This document shows positions 38,569 to 47,516 of a stretch of 64,000 nucleotides of DNA, in pieces. Within the stretch, counting starts at the first letter, position 1. Each line of letters begins with the position of its first letter. Below the pieces are notes generated by a model. It did no database searches and was not told where the DNA came from. It was given only the letters and a program-made list of their open reading frames with translations. The stretch covers positions 3,835,501 through 3,899,500 of the forward strand of contig NZ_CP151767.2 of NCBI RefSeq assembly GCF_038443705.2, written 5' to 3'. Position numbers and translations under genes: made by a program. The DNA is from Yoonia sp. SS1-5 (lineage in GTDB: Bacteria > Pseudomonadota > Alphaproteobacteria > Rhodobacterales > Rhodobacteraceae).

Positions 38569-39804
38569 ATGTCATCCCATATTGATCCCGACAAACTGGA
38601 CAGATTGGCCGAAGTCGCCGTGCGCACGGGCGTAAATCTGCAACCCGGGCAGGACCTTGTCATCACCGCCCCCATGGCGGCCCTCGATTTGGTTCGGCGC
38701 ATCACGGTGCATGCCTACAAGGCGGGTGCGGGCATCGTCACGCCGTTTTTTGCAGACGACGAGATGACCTTGGCGCGTTACGAACATGGTCATGATCACA
38801 GTTTTGATCGGGCACCTGATTGGCTTTTTGAAGGTATGGGTGCGGCTTTCAAGGCAGGTGCAGCCCGGATGGCGATCAAGGGCGACGACCCGATGCTGCT
38901 GGCCGCACAGGACCCCGAGAAGATCGCGCGGTTGAGCAAGGCCACGTCCATAGCTGCAAAACCCGCCATGGACCCGATTGTCGGGTTTGAGGTGAACTGG
39001 AATATCGTTGCTTATCCGGGGCCGGGCTGGGCATCGCGGGTCTTTCCTGACTTGCCCGTCGATGAGGCACAAGGCAGGCTGATGGACATGATTTATGCGG
39101 CCTCTCGCCTTGAAGGTGACGATCCGGTTGCAAATTGGGCCAAACATACGGCCAATCTCAGGGCGCGGGTGGATTGGTTGAATGCGCAGAACTTCAGCGC
39201 GTTGAAATATACCGGGCCGGGCACCGATCTGATGCTGGGGCTGGCGGATGGGCATATCTGGAAAGGTGGGGCTTCGCCTGCACTGAACGGCGTTGTCTGT
39301 CAGCCAAATATCCCCACCGAAGAGGTTTTTACCTGCCCGCACGCCTATAAGGTTGACGGCACGGTGGCGGCGACCAAGCCGCTGGCCCATCAGGGCAGTG
39401 TGATTGAAGATATTCAGGTGCGGTTCGAGGCCGGGCGCATCGTCGAGGCGACTGCCTCCAAGGGGGCGGATGTGCTGAATGCCTTGCTCAAGACCGATGA
39501 CGGGGCCAGCCGGATCGGCGAGGTGGCCTTGGTGCCGCATTCCAGCCCGATCAGCCAGTCGGGTATTCTGTTTTACAATACATTGTTTGACGAAAACGCG
39601 TCCTGCCATATCGCGCTGGGGCAATGCTATGCAGATACGATCACGGGCGGGTCAGAGTTCAGCCCGGAAGAACTGAAGCAAAAGGGCGGGAACCAGAGCA
39701 TCATCCATGTGGACTGGATGATGGGCTCTGACGCGGTGGATATCGACGGGATCACCAAGACGGGCGACGTTGTACCAGTCATGCGCGGCGGGGAATGGGC
39801 GTAG
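38569..39804 (+). CDS. M29 family aminopeptidase
   Basis: Metallo-aminopeptidase of the thermophilic aminopeptidase T/AmpS family, 411 residues. Conserved blocks are LQPGQDLVITAP, PGPGWA, NIPTEEVFTCPH (metal-ligand glutamates), IGEVALVPHSSPI, CHIALG and SIIHVDWMMGS, which supply the remaining Glu/His/Asp ligands. Cytoplasmic; it removes N-terminal residues from small peptides. AAAGGAG lies before the ATG. Confidence 0.93.
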   Translation: MSSHIDPDKLDRLAEVAVRTGVNLQPGQDLVITAPMAALDLVRRITVHAYKAGAGIVTPFFADDEMTLARYEHGHDHSFDRAPDWLFEGMGAAFKAGAARMAIKGDDPMLLAAQDPEKIARLSKATSIAAKPAMDPIVGFEVNWNIVAYPGPGWASRVFPDLPVDEAQGRLMDMIYAASRLEGDDPVANWAKHTANLRARVDWLNAQNFSALKYTGPGTDLMLGLADGHIWKGGASPALNGVVCQPNIPTEEVFTCPHAYKVDGTVAATKPLAHQGSVIEDIQVRFEAGRIVEATASKGADVLNALLKTDDGASRIGEVALVPHSSPISQSGILFYNTLFDENASCHIALGQCYADTITGGSEFSPEELKQKGGNQSIIHVDWMMGSDAVDIDGITKTGDVVPVMRGGEWA

Positions 39805-39925
39805 GGCAAGGGGCAATGGCGGCCTTGAGCCCTCTTCGACCGATGCTGCACTACGTACGAGTGGCAGCTATCGGTGTTTAGCCGTGTTGCTGGACCAAGC
39901 GGTCTGACGTCGCGCATTTACTATG

Positions 39926-40345
39926 CTATCGCATCTGTCGTTCTGGAGCCCGCCACTGCCATGCAATCCCAACGATAGCAATTAGAGCGATCAACTGAAT
40001 ACTCATGAAAAAGACATTGTCGAGGTCGGGTTTGATGTTCATTGCCACGATCATGACCATCGTCAAAAGACCCACACCAATGTTCGCCCATCAATTTATC
40101 CCATGTGGCAACAGCAACGCGAGGACTGTCATCAAGATTGGGATCTCAATCATGATCCCCCCTATCAGCATCAACATTTCCGTGACGACGACCCCGTCAA
40201 TTGTGCCGGACATCATCTGTTCCAGCATGCCAGGGCGGCCCAACTCATGAATATCGCGTGCAAAGAAATTCAGGATAATGAAGACCCAAAGGATCGACAA
40301 ACGAAGACGGGAATTGCCATTTTGGTACGCCATTTCAAATCTCAT
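39926..40345 (-). pseudogene. DUF6326-like membrane protein with nonsense codon
   Basis: An 84-residue N-terminal part (LSILWVFIILNFFARDI, IMIEIPILMTVLALLLP) ends at a TGA (40091-40093). The same frame then continues WANIGVGLLTMVMIVAMNIKP and a further hydrophobic segment to a natural stop at 39926. Together this gives four membrane segments, as in DUF6326 proteins, in which an arginine usually precedes the WAN motif. One CGA-to-TGA change explains it. Readthrough or a sequencing error cannot be excluded. Last gene of the methyltransferase operon. Confidence 0.75.
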
Positions 40346-40354
40346 TTCTTGGTG

Positions 40355-41062
40355 TTAAGGTCGAAAAGGAGGCAGTGGCGAAGGCTTTTGCCGACGCTTT
40401 GGCGGCCTCAGCATGGCACGTATGAAGATTTCTGCGGCCAGCAGATTGAGCACCCACGCGAAGATCATTAACCCTTCGCGCAGGGGTCCCATCGCTTCGG
40501 AACCAATAGCGATGATCCAAGCAATGCCCAAAACGGCCTGCGTCGACGCACCCTGACCGATGGCATAGGCCCGCACCATCGACGCGCTGTGTTGGAAAAC
40601 GTTGCGGGATCTGATTGCGATCACAGCCCAGATGATGAGCCCGATCATTGCCGTGCCCAGAACCATCCGCACCCAATACAGCGCGGCGCCCTGAAGCGCT
40701 TCGGGAAAGCCATAATAATGCGTCATCCACAGACCTGTAAGCGCGGAAACGCACCCCGCGAACGCAATCAACCGTCCTATGACGCGATGCGCCGATGGAC
40801 GTTGGCGTCGGATGCTTGGTAAGAACTGAAAAGCGCCGACCATGCAGAATAGGATGCTGCTCAGGATGTGAAGAATAATAGGGAGCGGAGCAAGCAATGC
40901 CCGAGGGTTTACTGGTGCGATCTGCGGTCCACCTGCAAGCTCAAAAACCCGTATCAACCCGCCAACGACCGGAACGAACGAATAGACAAAAATTACGCCA
41001 AGAATGACCCACTCGGATGTTCCTAGGCCCAATTTGGGAGCTTTTCTATTTGAAGAGATCAT
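40355..41062 (-). CDS. DUF2306-like membrane protein
   Basis: 235 residues with about seven hydrophobic segments; HILSSILFCMVGAFQFLPSIRRQRPSAHRVIGR is the DUF2306-type motif, with histidines inside the membrane region. The ATG at 41062 overlaps the methyltransferase stop by four bases; the longer open frame upstream is a shadow. Function unknown. Middle gene of a three-gene operon under the divergent LysR gene. Confidence 0.8.
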   Translation of the reverse strand: MISSNRKAPKLGLGTSEWVILGVIFVYSFVPVVGGLIRVFELAGGPQIAPVNPRALLAPLPIILHILSSILFCMVGAFQFLPSIRRQRPSAHRVIGRLIAFAGCVSALTGLWMTHYYGFPEALQGAALYWVRMVLGTAMIGLIIWAVIAIRSRNVFQHSASMVRAYAIGQGASTQAVLGIAWIIAIGSEAMGPLREGLMIFAWVLNLLAAEIFIRAMLRPPKRRQKPSPLPPFRP

Positions 41063-41817
41063 AGCGGCCGGCGCGCCCAAAAAGCAGTGCTCGCGAAGCC
41101 AGCAAATGAGCCGAGCCGAACCGGCTGGTATCCGACATCGACAAGCTGGGATGCGTGCAGCCACGCAATGCCCTCTTGTTCTGTGATCGCCCAAGTGCGC
41201 CACAAGAGTTGGACTAGTGCGCCGAACAGTGAAGGGCGCGTCACGCAAAGGAACACCATACCACCCGGTTTTAGAACACGGATCATCTCAGCAAGGGCGC
41301 GTTGCGGATCCGGCAGATGTTCAAGGACATGCGCAGCCATAACAACGTCAAAGGACTGATCGTCATAGGGCAATGACATAACATCAGCTTGCTGAAGGTG
41401 CGGGCGCAACCCAGCGTGTCGCATCACGGACTTGGCCTGCACAAGCATCTCGGTAGAGGTATCAACGGCATAGTAGTCATTCGGACCCTTCATAAGACTA
41501 TCAAGAGCAATCGAAAGGCTCCCGTTCCCGACGCCGCAATCAAGGATCCGCGCCTGTGGCTCAACCTGCATAAGATCTATGACGATCTGGGATGCCAAAA
41601 GTGGCTCGCGGTACGCTGCATTCAAGTCAAAACGACGCGCGGTCCGCGCCCACTTGCCCGAAACCGCGTCGTAACGGCTGGCAAGGTCCGTTGTGGAAAG
41701 CGGACGCCTGCTGATGAGAACTTCCCAAGAGCCAAAACGACGAGACGTCATGGGGATGGCCTGTTCCATGGCGGCGGTGTGCGATGAGCTAAGGCCTTTG
41801 TTTTCTAGCTGCGTCAT
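41059..41817 (-). CDS. Class I SAM-dependent methyltransferase
   Basis: 252 residues of the UbiE/type-11 methyltransferase fold. SAM motif I is ARILDCGVGNGSLSIAL, the acidic loop is YYAVDTSTEM, and DVVMAAHVLEHLPDPQRALAEMIRVLKPGGMVFL is typical of motifs IV-VI. The substrate is unknown. First gene of the operon with the DUF2306 and DUF6326 genes and divergent from a LysR regulator, which suggests inducer-controlled modification of a small molecule. Confidence 0.87.
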   Translation of the reverse strand: MTQLENKGLSSSHTAAMEQAIPMTSRRFGSWEVLISRRPLSTTDLASRYDAVSGKWARTARRFDLNAAYREPLLASQIVIDLMQVEPQARILDCGVGNGSLSIALDSLMKGPNDYYAVDTSTEMLVQAKSVMRHAGLRPHLQQADVMSLPYDDQSFDVVMAAHVLEHLPDPQRALAEMIRVLKPGGMVFLCVTRPSLFGALVQLLWRTWAITEQEGIAWLHASQLVDVGYQPVRLGSFAGFASTAFWARRPL

Positions 41818-41872
41818 ATCTTTTACCTGCTTAAAGTTGGTCGATAGCAGGGATATAGAATGCAGCTTATCA

Positions 41873-41888
41873 ATACGGAATTGCGTAT
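41873..41888. promoter_or_regulatory. Candidate LysR-type operator
   Basis: ATACG-GAATTG-CGTAT, a perfect 5-bp inverted repeat containing a T-N11-A, lies between the divergent LysR and methyltransferase genes. This is where a LysR-type regulator is expected to bind; the assignment rests on symmetry and location. Confidence 0.5.
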
Positions 41889-41914
41889 CTTTCTTGGTTC
41901 GGTATACGTAAATT

Positions 41915-42799
41915 ATGGAGTGGAAACGATCAGCCTTCGACTGGAATCAAGCGCGGGCGTTTCTCGTCACCGCTGAAGAAGGGTCGCTGTCGGCAGCTGC
42001 TCGTGCGCTCGGGCTGACGCAACCAACGCTGAGCCGACAGGTCGCGGGGCTCGAAGAGGCGCTTGGTGTGACACTTTTCGAGCGCACATCGCGCGCATTG
42101 TTACTGACACAATCAGGCGTCGAATTGCTTGCACATTTTCGGATGATGGGCGAAGCAGCAAACACCATATCCCTTGCCGCAACGGGCCAATCCGAGGCAG
42201 TGACCGGACATGTATTGATATCCGCCACAAACCTGATGGCAACGCATTTTCTACCGCCCGTCCTCAAGACGCTGCGCAACACCGCTCCAGATCTTCACAT
42301 TGAGATTATCGCATCAAATGAGTTGAGCGATTTGAGGCGGCGTGAAGCGGACATTGCAATCCGTCATAGTCGACCCAAAGACGAGAGCTTGTTTGCAAAG
42401 CGCCTTCGCGATACAAAGGCGCATCTTTTTGCATCAACGGAATACCTTGACGCAGTTGGTCGCCCCAAGACGCTCTCTGATCTTGAGAAGTTAACGTTTG
42501 TCGGTTTCGACCAACCGGAACAGCGACTTGGTTTGATGGCATCACGCGGCGTTAATCTGACGACCGCAAATTTTAATTTTTCGACGTCGAGTGCCACGCT
42601 CACAGTCGAACTAGTTCGGCAAGGTTTTGGGATCGGTATTCTTCCTATCGACATCGGGACGGCTTATCCAGAACTTGAAAACCCTTCTTCTGCGTTTGAG
42701 CCGATCAGTATCGAGACATGGCTGGTGGCCCACCGCGAGCTCAAGACAAATCTACGCATTCGCGTGGTTTTTGATCTTCTGGCAGAAGGCATTGGATAG
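41915..42799 (+). CDS. LysR-type transcriptional regulator
   Basis: 294 residues: N-terminal winged HTH (FDWNQARAFLVTAEEGSLSAAARALGLTQPTLSRQVAGLEE, about 8-50) and a C-terminal periplasmic-binding-like sensor. It is divergent from the methyltransferase operon, with a palindrome in the 97-bp spacer, so it likely controls that operon and itself. The composition is less G+C-rich than the core genes. Confidence 0.93.
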   Translation: MEWKRSAFDWNQARAFLVTAEEGSLSAAARALGLTQPTLSRQVAGLEEALGVTLFERTSRALLLTQSGVELLAHFRMMGEAANTISLAATGQSEAVTGHVLISATNLMATHFLPPVLKTLRNTAPDLHIEIIASNELSDLRRREADIAIRHSRPKDESLFAKRLRDTKAHLFASTEYLDAVGRPKTLSDLEKLTFVGFDQPEQRLGLMASRGVNLTTANFNFSTSSATLTVELVRQGFGIGILPIDIGTAYPELENPSSAFEPISIETWLVAHRELKTNLRIRVVFDLLAEGIG

Positions 42800-43112
42800 A
42801 AACATCGAAGTTTCCACGCCCAGTTGACGCTGGAAAACCAAAACCGCCGCTTTTCCAAGCAACCTCTGGAATGGGCCATTGCATGGAGGTCGCAGCACAG
42901 ATGAAGGGTCAATTGCGGACATTGGAGCAAGCGCAGCTAATTGACGTTTTTGTCCCGCAAAACGCCCTTCCTATCGGGTCCGTCAGTGGCCAGCGGGGCG
43001 AAGACTTTGCAATGACAGGTCAGTCAATCCATGTCGCTTCGTTTTCCGCGCTCGGAAACGCTTGCGGAAACGGGTTCCATCCCACATATAAAGCGCAACC
43101 AAGGAGACCTGC
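42800..43112. other. Intergenic region, no gene supported
   Basis: A plus-strand open frame from 42871 runs into the next gene in a different frame and has no coding signature. Apart from the promoter at 43062-43090 I see no conserved element. Confidence 0.5.
43062..43090 (+). promoter_or_regulatory. Candidate promoter of the ETC complex I subunit gene
   Basis: TTGCGG and CATATA separated by exactly 17 bp, ending 22 bp before the start codon. AAGGAG for translation follows at about 43101. Confidence 0.45.
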
Positions 43113-43424
43113 ATGCGCGCACGAATCTACAAGCCAGCAAAAACAGCCATGTCGTCAGGAACGGCGAAGACACGGCATTGGGTGCTGGAACATGTGGCAG
43201 AGGCCGCGCGCGAAGTTGACCCGCTGATGGGCTGGACGTCGTCCTCTGATACGCAGGCGCAGGTCACGCTGACATTCGAAAGCAAGGAAGACGCAATCGA
43301 CTATGCCCGCGAGAAGGGCATTGATTTCGTCGTGCAGGAACCCAAGCCGCGCAAGGCCAATATTCGTCCCGGCGGCTATGGTGAAAACTTTGCAACCAAC
43401 AGGCGGGGCGCCTGGACCCACTAA
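43113..43424 (+). CDS. NADH dehydrogenase (ETC complex I) NDUFS4-like subunit
   Basis: 103 residues of the ETC_C1_NDUFA4/NDUFS4 family: [43 protein letters not shown] and [25 protein letters not shown]. It is an accessory subunit of alphaproteobacterial complex I, shared with mitochondria and encoded away from the nuo operon. AAGGAG precedes the ATG. The ion-channel gene follows after 18 bp. Confidence 0.93.
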   Translation: MRARIYKPAKTAMSSGTAKTRHWVLEHVAEAAREVDPLMGWTSSSDTQAQVTLTFESKEDAIDYAREKGIDFVVQEPKPRKANIRPGGYGENFATNRRGAWTH

Positions 43425-43442
43425 GCGGCGCGGAGCACGTTG

Positions 43443-44216
43443 ATGAGTTTGCGCGCCAAAACGGCGACTTTCCTGGAGACCCCCATCGTCGGGACGGTGA
43501 TCATCGGCGTGATCATCTTCAACGCGATCATTCTGGGGCTGGAGACGTCCGATGCGGTGATGGCACAGGCCGGATCGCTGATCCGGATGCTTGACGCCGC
43601 CTGCCTTGCCTTTTTCGTGGCCGAGATCGTGGCAAAGCTGTTCGCCTATGGGTTGCGCTTTTTCCGCAATGGCTGGAACATCTTTGATCTGGTGATTGTT
43701 GGCATTTCACTTGTTCCCGCATCAGCAGGCATGTCGGTGCTGCGTGCGCTGCGGATCCTGCGCGTTTTGCGCCTGCTGTCGGTGGCACCCCGGCTGCGCC
43801 GCGTCGTCGAAGGGTTTGTGACCGCCCTGCCGGGCATGGGCTCTGTTTTTGTGCTGATGGCGATCATTTTCTATATCGGGGCGGTCATGGCAACGAAACT
43901 GTTTGGAGATGCGTTCCCGGAATGGTTCGGCAGCCTTGGACGGTCAGGATACACCCTGTTTCAGGTCATGACGCTGGAAAGCTGGTCGATGGGGATCGTT
44001 CGCCCGGTGATGGAGGCATTCCCTTACGCCTGGGCTTTCTTTGTCCCGTTCATCATGGTGACCACCTTTGCCGTCGTGAACCTGCTTGTCGGTTTGATCG
44101 TCAATTCGATGCAGGATGCGCATGCCGAGGAAAGCAATGCCGCGACCGATGAATACCGGTCCGAGATCATTGCCCGGCTTGAAGCCATCGAAAAAGCCGT
44201 GAAAGACCGCAAATAG
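43443..44216 (+). CDS. Bacterial voltage-gated sodium channel (NaChBac/Nav type)
   Basis: One-domain, six-helix channel subunit of 257 residues that would assemble as a tetramer. The S4 voltage sensor (about 99-120; VLRALRILRVLRLLSVAPRLRR) has arginines at every third position. The pore loop reads TLESWSM (about 177-183), the selectivity filter of sodium-selective Nav channels. A long S6 and a C-terminal coiled-coil (EYRSEIIARLEAIEKAV) complete it. An in-frame TTG one codon earlier is possible. Confidence 0.93.
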   Translation: MSLRAKTATFLETPIVGTVIIGVIIFNAIILGLETSDAVMAQAGSLIRMLDAACLAFFVAEIVAKLFAYGLRFFRNGWNIFDLVIVGISLVPASAGMSVLRALRILRVLRLLSVAPRLRRVVEGFVTALPGMGSVFVLMAIIFYIGAVMATKLFGDAFPEWFGSLGRSGYTLFQVMTLESWSMGIVRPVMEAFPYAWAFFVPFIMVTTFAVVNLLVGLIVNSMQDAHAEESNAATDEYRSEIIARLEAIEKAVKDRK

Positions 44217-44291
44217 CGGCCTGGGCGCTTGCGCAATGCGCGAGTTCGCTCTTGCAAAGTGACCGTCGGGCGCGTCATATCCCGGCCAAGC

Positions 44292-44368
44292 GGTCCCGTA
44301 GCTCAACTGGATAGAGCACCTGACTTCTAATCAGGATGTTGGGGGTTCGAGTCCTCCCGGGATCGCCA
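44292..44368 (+). tRNA. tRNA-Arg(TCT)
   Basis: 77-nt cloverleaf with encoded CCA: acceptor GGTCCCG/CGGGATC, D-arm GCTCAACTGGATAGAGC, anticodon stem CCTGA/TCAGG with loop CTTCTAA (anticodon TCT, reading AGA), and T-loop GGTTCGAGTCC. Its 3' half is duplicated, with changes, at 51055-51103, which marks it as an integration site. Confidence 0.96.
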
Positions 44369-44454
44369 TCTTCTTCCTCAAGCCATTCAAAACTGGCACA
44401 TTTCTCGCGTAGCTGATATCCAAGCGTTGACTTCATTATCAGCGTGGGCAGGCG

Positions 44455-45489
44455 ATGGGTAAGGACTATGTGGGAGCCATCGCGGCCAGTGGATTGACGA
44501 TTCACGAGCCGATTGAGGTAGGTGATCCTGAGCTTTGGATACCTACACCTGACCTTGAGCACATCCTCAACGAAGCGCTTGTAGGAATTGACGGCCTAGA
44601 CGTGCCAATCAGGACAAGGTCGAAGCTGGTTAAACAGCACGTTTGCCGCGCTCTGGGCTATCCGGTGCCCAAGAGTTTCACCAAGATTCAGCCGCGCTTT
44701 TATGGCCAGATGTTCGACACCTACGCCCAGAAGGCGAACAACCTCCAAATCTGGAATGAGGAGCTGTCACCATCTCGCCGGTATGTGCTTCTGCGGGTCG
44801 ATGATGCGGGGGTCATAACGCGCGTGAAAGTCGTCAATGGCGAGGAACTGGCGCAGCTCGACACCACAGGGACGCTCACGCAGAAATATCAGGCGCGACT
44901 TGTTCCTGGGGATGCAGAAGCGGAGCTTATTGCACCAGCCGACACCGACCCGCTCCTGCCGCACGTCCGGGCGGGCGCGAACCTTGCCGAAAACGTCAGT
45001 CCAATTGATCACCCTGTCCACGGGCTGATGCTGCCCATTGATGAGATATTTGACCGGCTGCGCGGTGCTGTAGGCCGGTCCTTCCCCGATGCGGGCCGTG
45101 ACCAAGAGCGCAACCGGGGAGCCGCGCTGCACCGCATCGTTTGCGAGCTTCTGGGTTATGCGGACTACCGCGATGATGGGCGGTTCCCAGATGTTCGGAA
45201 CCAGCTCCTTGAGGTCAAGCTACAGACCTCCCCGACCATCGACCTGGGCTTAGTCCTGCCCGCCAGCGAGGAACCGCTGGACGTTCCTCAGATCAAAGGG
45301 ACGCAGGTGAGGCACTGCGATGTTCGCTACGCTTTGTTCGCCGCTCTAACGGATGGGTCGGCGGTTAAGCTGACCAACTTCTACCTTACCACTGGTGCGA
45401 GCTTTTTCTCCCGCTTCCCTCAATTTGGCGGAAAGGTGCTGAACAAAAAGCTCCAAATACCTCTGCCATCAGACTTCTTCGACAGGTAG
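44455..45489 (+). CDS. Putative type II restriction endonuclease
   Basis: 344 residues. The C-terminal half contains a PD-(D/E)xK nuclease site, FPDVRNQLLEVKLQ (Asp246, Glu253, Lys255). It converges with and overlaps by 21 bp an N6-adenine methyltransferase gene, the normal partner of such an enzyme. The two together form a complete type II R-M system. I do not recognise the recognition specificity. The start is the ATG at 44455; the ribosome site is weak. Confidence 0.72.
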   Translation: MGKDYVGAIAASGLTIHEPIEVGDPELWIPTPDLEHILNEALVGIDGLDVPIRTRSKLVKQHVCRALGYPVPKSFTKIQPRFYGQMFDTYAQKANNLQIWNEELSPSRRYVLLRVDDAGVITRVKVVNGEELAQLDTTGTLTQKYQARLVPGDAEAELIAPADTDPLLPHVRAGANLAENVSPIDHPVHGLMLPIDEIFDRLRGAVGRSFPDAGRDQERNRGAALHRIVCELLGYADYRDDGRFPDVRNQLLEVKLQTSPTIDLGLVLPASEEPLDVPQIKGTQVRHCDVRYALFAALTDGSAVKLTNFYLTTGASFFSRFPQFGGKVLNKKLQIPLPSDFFDR

Positions 45490-47133
45490 CCCGAACGCAG
45501 CCCAGACCATCTCGTCAATCTGCTTTTCCAGATCGGGCTCGGGGCCATCGGCCAGCCGCGCATAGAGGTCGCGGCAAGCCTTGACTATCTCCCGCGCACC
45601 TTGGCTAGTGGGGTCCGGCAGGGGGAACTGTTCGACATACTGAGTGATGAAGCGTCTCCGGCCAGCGTAGAGCTTGTTGTTGAATCGGCGGTCATAGAAG
45701 CGCTCGATGAAGGTGGAGTTGGCAACGCCCAAGGCGAGCCACAACCGGTCCTCGTTGCCCGTCAGCCAGTAGCAGTCCCCGTTCACCACCGTCCCCTCTA
45801 GGTCCATCCAGAAGGTCGGCTGCTCAGATATGTCCCGGAACACGAGCTTGGGGGCGGGCCAGTCTGCCGGGTTCTGCGGCACCCAAATCTCATACCACTG
45901 CCGCCCGGCCTCGATGACATAGCTCCTGCCCTCAAGGGTCGCACGGTGCTTCTCAAGGTAGGCGCGGCTAGCCGGGAACCGGGCCAATTCCACGGCCTGC
46001 TTCTTGCCGTCAACAGCGTGGTGGGGGTAAAGGACCTGCCTATTGGGCGGCTCGGGCCGGAAGCGCCGGGCAGTGTGATGCGTGGTCAGGGGGCGGTGCA
46101 ACTCAAGTTCGCTGTCCCACTTCTTGGGCAGGAACACCTGGTCCGCGCAGGTCTTGATGCCGACCCTAATCTTGCCAATGTCGCGGAAGGTGCCCCAGGT
46201 ATTTGCCTCAGCCGCCGCAAGCCAGCTCTCTACCCCCTCAGACGCGAGACGCCAGACTCCTGCCGAATTGCTCCCGCTGTCGAGCGTCCCATGCTGCACG
46301 AGGAACGCCCGTCCATCGGGAAGCTCGGCAACCCCCTCCTGCCCAAGGGCTGCGAGCGGGTCTGTGGCCTCGTGCGTCGGTTCCGCTTTGGACTGGTAGA
46401 TTGACGCAAATGAGGGCGTGGCGGGCTTCGCCGCCTTGCCGTGCGCTATGACTACAGCGGGCAGGACTGCCGCATCAAACAGCTTGGTGTCGCCCAAATC
46501 GTAAACCTCGCGCAGCCTAGTGCCATCCATCATTCCGGCCCGTGCTGAAGCGCCGCCCTTTGTCGTCATGAAGCGGTTGGAAACGATGAAGCCTGTTGCG
46601 CCGTCCGGCGCTAGGACGGTTGCCATGCCGAGGAGGAACGCGTGGTAGAGGTCAACGCGTCCGGTCAATCCGAACTGTTGGGCCAACTGCCGGGCACGGT
46701 CTGCCCCCATGATCTGCGTCCGCACATATGGCGGGTTGGCGATTATCAGGTCATAGGGCTCTGCCGAACCGAACAGGCCCCCGGCGTGGTCATCAAGAAC
46801 ATGGTCAAGGAAGCTGCCGATGCGCAGATTCAAGACGGCGCTGGGGTGTTCCCGCGATATTCTTACGCGGGCCTCCTCCAAAGCGTCGGAGTCCGTTTCA
46901 AACCCGTACACCTCGACAGGCCCATCAAGGCGGTCCAGCAGGGCAAGCAGCAACTCCCCATGCCCAACAGCGGGATCAAGGACGCGAACTGGACGATTGG
47001 AAACGGGGGCCGCGTTAGCCACGATACGGTCCGCCACAAAGTCGGCAAGCGCCCGAGGGGTGTAGGTGACACCATCAGACTTGGTTTCGCCCACATCCTC
47101 GTACCGCTTGGAAAACCGAACTGCCTCCGTCAT
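45469..47133 (-). CDS. Type II N6-adenine DNA methyltransferase
   Basis: 554 residues of the gamma-type N6-adenine methylases (TaqI/Eco57I-like). Motif I is RVLDPAVGHGELLLALL (51-67), the catalytic motif IV is IIANPPYVRTQ with NPPY at 133-136, and the C-terminal target-recognition domain ends in YVEQFPLPDP. It would protect host DNA from the convergent endonuclease. A LexA-like box lies 13 bp upstream of the start. No separate specificity or controller gene is seen. Confidence 0.88.
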   Translation of the reverse strand: MTEAVRFSKRYEDVGETKSDGVTYTPRALADFVADRIVANAAPVSNRPVRVLDPAVGHGELLLALLDRLDGPVEVYGFETDSDALEEARVRISREHPSAVLNLRIGSFLDHVLDDHAGGLFGSAEPYDLIIANPPYVRTQIMGADRARQLAQQFGLTGRVDLYHAFLLGMATVLAPDGATGFIVSNRFMTTKGGASARAGMMDGTRLREVYDLGDTKLFDAAVLPAVVIAHGKAAKPATPSFASIYQSKAEPTHEATDPLAALGQEGVAELPDGRAFLVQHGTLDSGSNSAGVWRLASEGVESWLAAAEANTWGTFRDIGKIRVGIKTCADQVFLPKKWDSELELHRPLTTHHTARRFRPEPPNRQVLYPHHAVDGKKQAVELARFPASRAYLEKHRATLEGRSYVIEAGRQWYEIWVPQNPADWPAPKLVFRDISEQPTFWMDLEGTVVNGDCYWLTGNEDRLWLALGVANSTFIERFYDRRFNNKLYAGRRRFITQYVEQFPLPDPTSQGAREIVKACRDLYARLADGPEPDLEKQIDEMVWAAFGLPVEEV

Positions 47134-47516
47134 TTACTCGCCCTTGTTCTTCTATTGTTCGCAGCCATACTTATCCCCGCGCACCGTTCCCGTCTATCGC
47201 TATCCATTCAGCACAGTTTCAAAAGGGATTCTTTGCCGTTGACAGACGGATAGTGAACAGCGAACAAACAAGCATCTTGCAATAGAAGCGCCCGGCAACG
47301 GGCCACGCCACAGCCCGGCGCACGGCCCGGGGGCAAGGTCGGCGGAGGCTGGACCCCTCCTTGAACCTCAAGGCAGTGCTGCCCAAAAGGCGGCAAACTC
47401 CGAGATAGGAGGCCGAACACGTGAACCCCAGAACTCAATCGAGTGCTGGCGTCAGTGTGTGATCGGCTCTGGTCCATTCGACGATGTCAGTGCTCCAACT
47501 CAATGGAGTAAAAGTA
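47134..47516. other. Intergenic region upstream of the methyltransferase
   Basis: About 380 bp without a supported gene. It contains GTTC-TTCTATT-GTTC (47146-47160), an exact match to the SOS box, close to the methyltransferase start. The middle is G+C-rich with no clear hairpin. Confidence 0.45.

Noticed and set aside
42871..43227. 118-codon plus-strand ORF overlapping the complex I subunit gene
   Set aside because: It overlaps a conserved gene in another frame, has no family resemblance and no coding-like composition.
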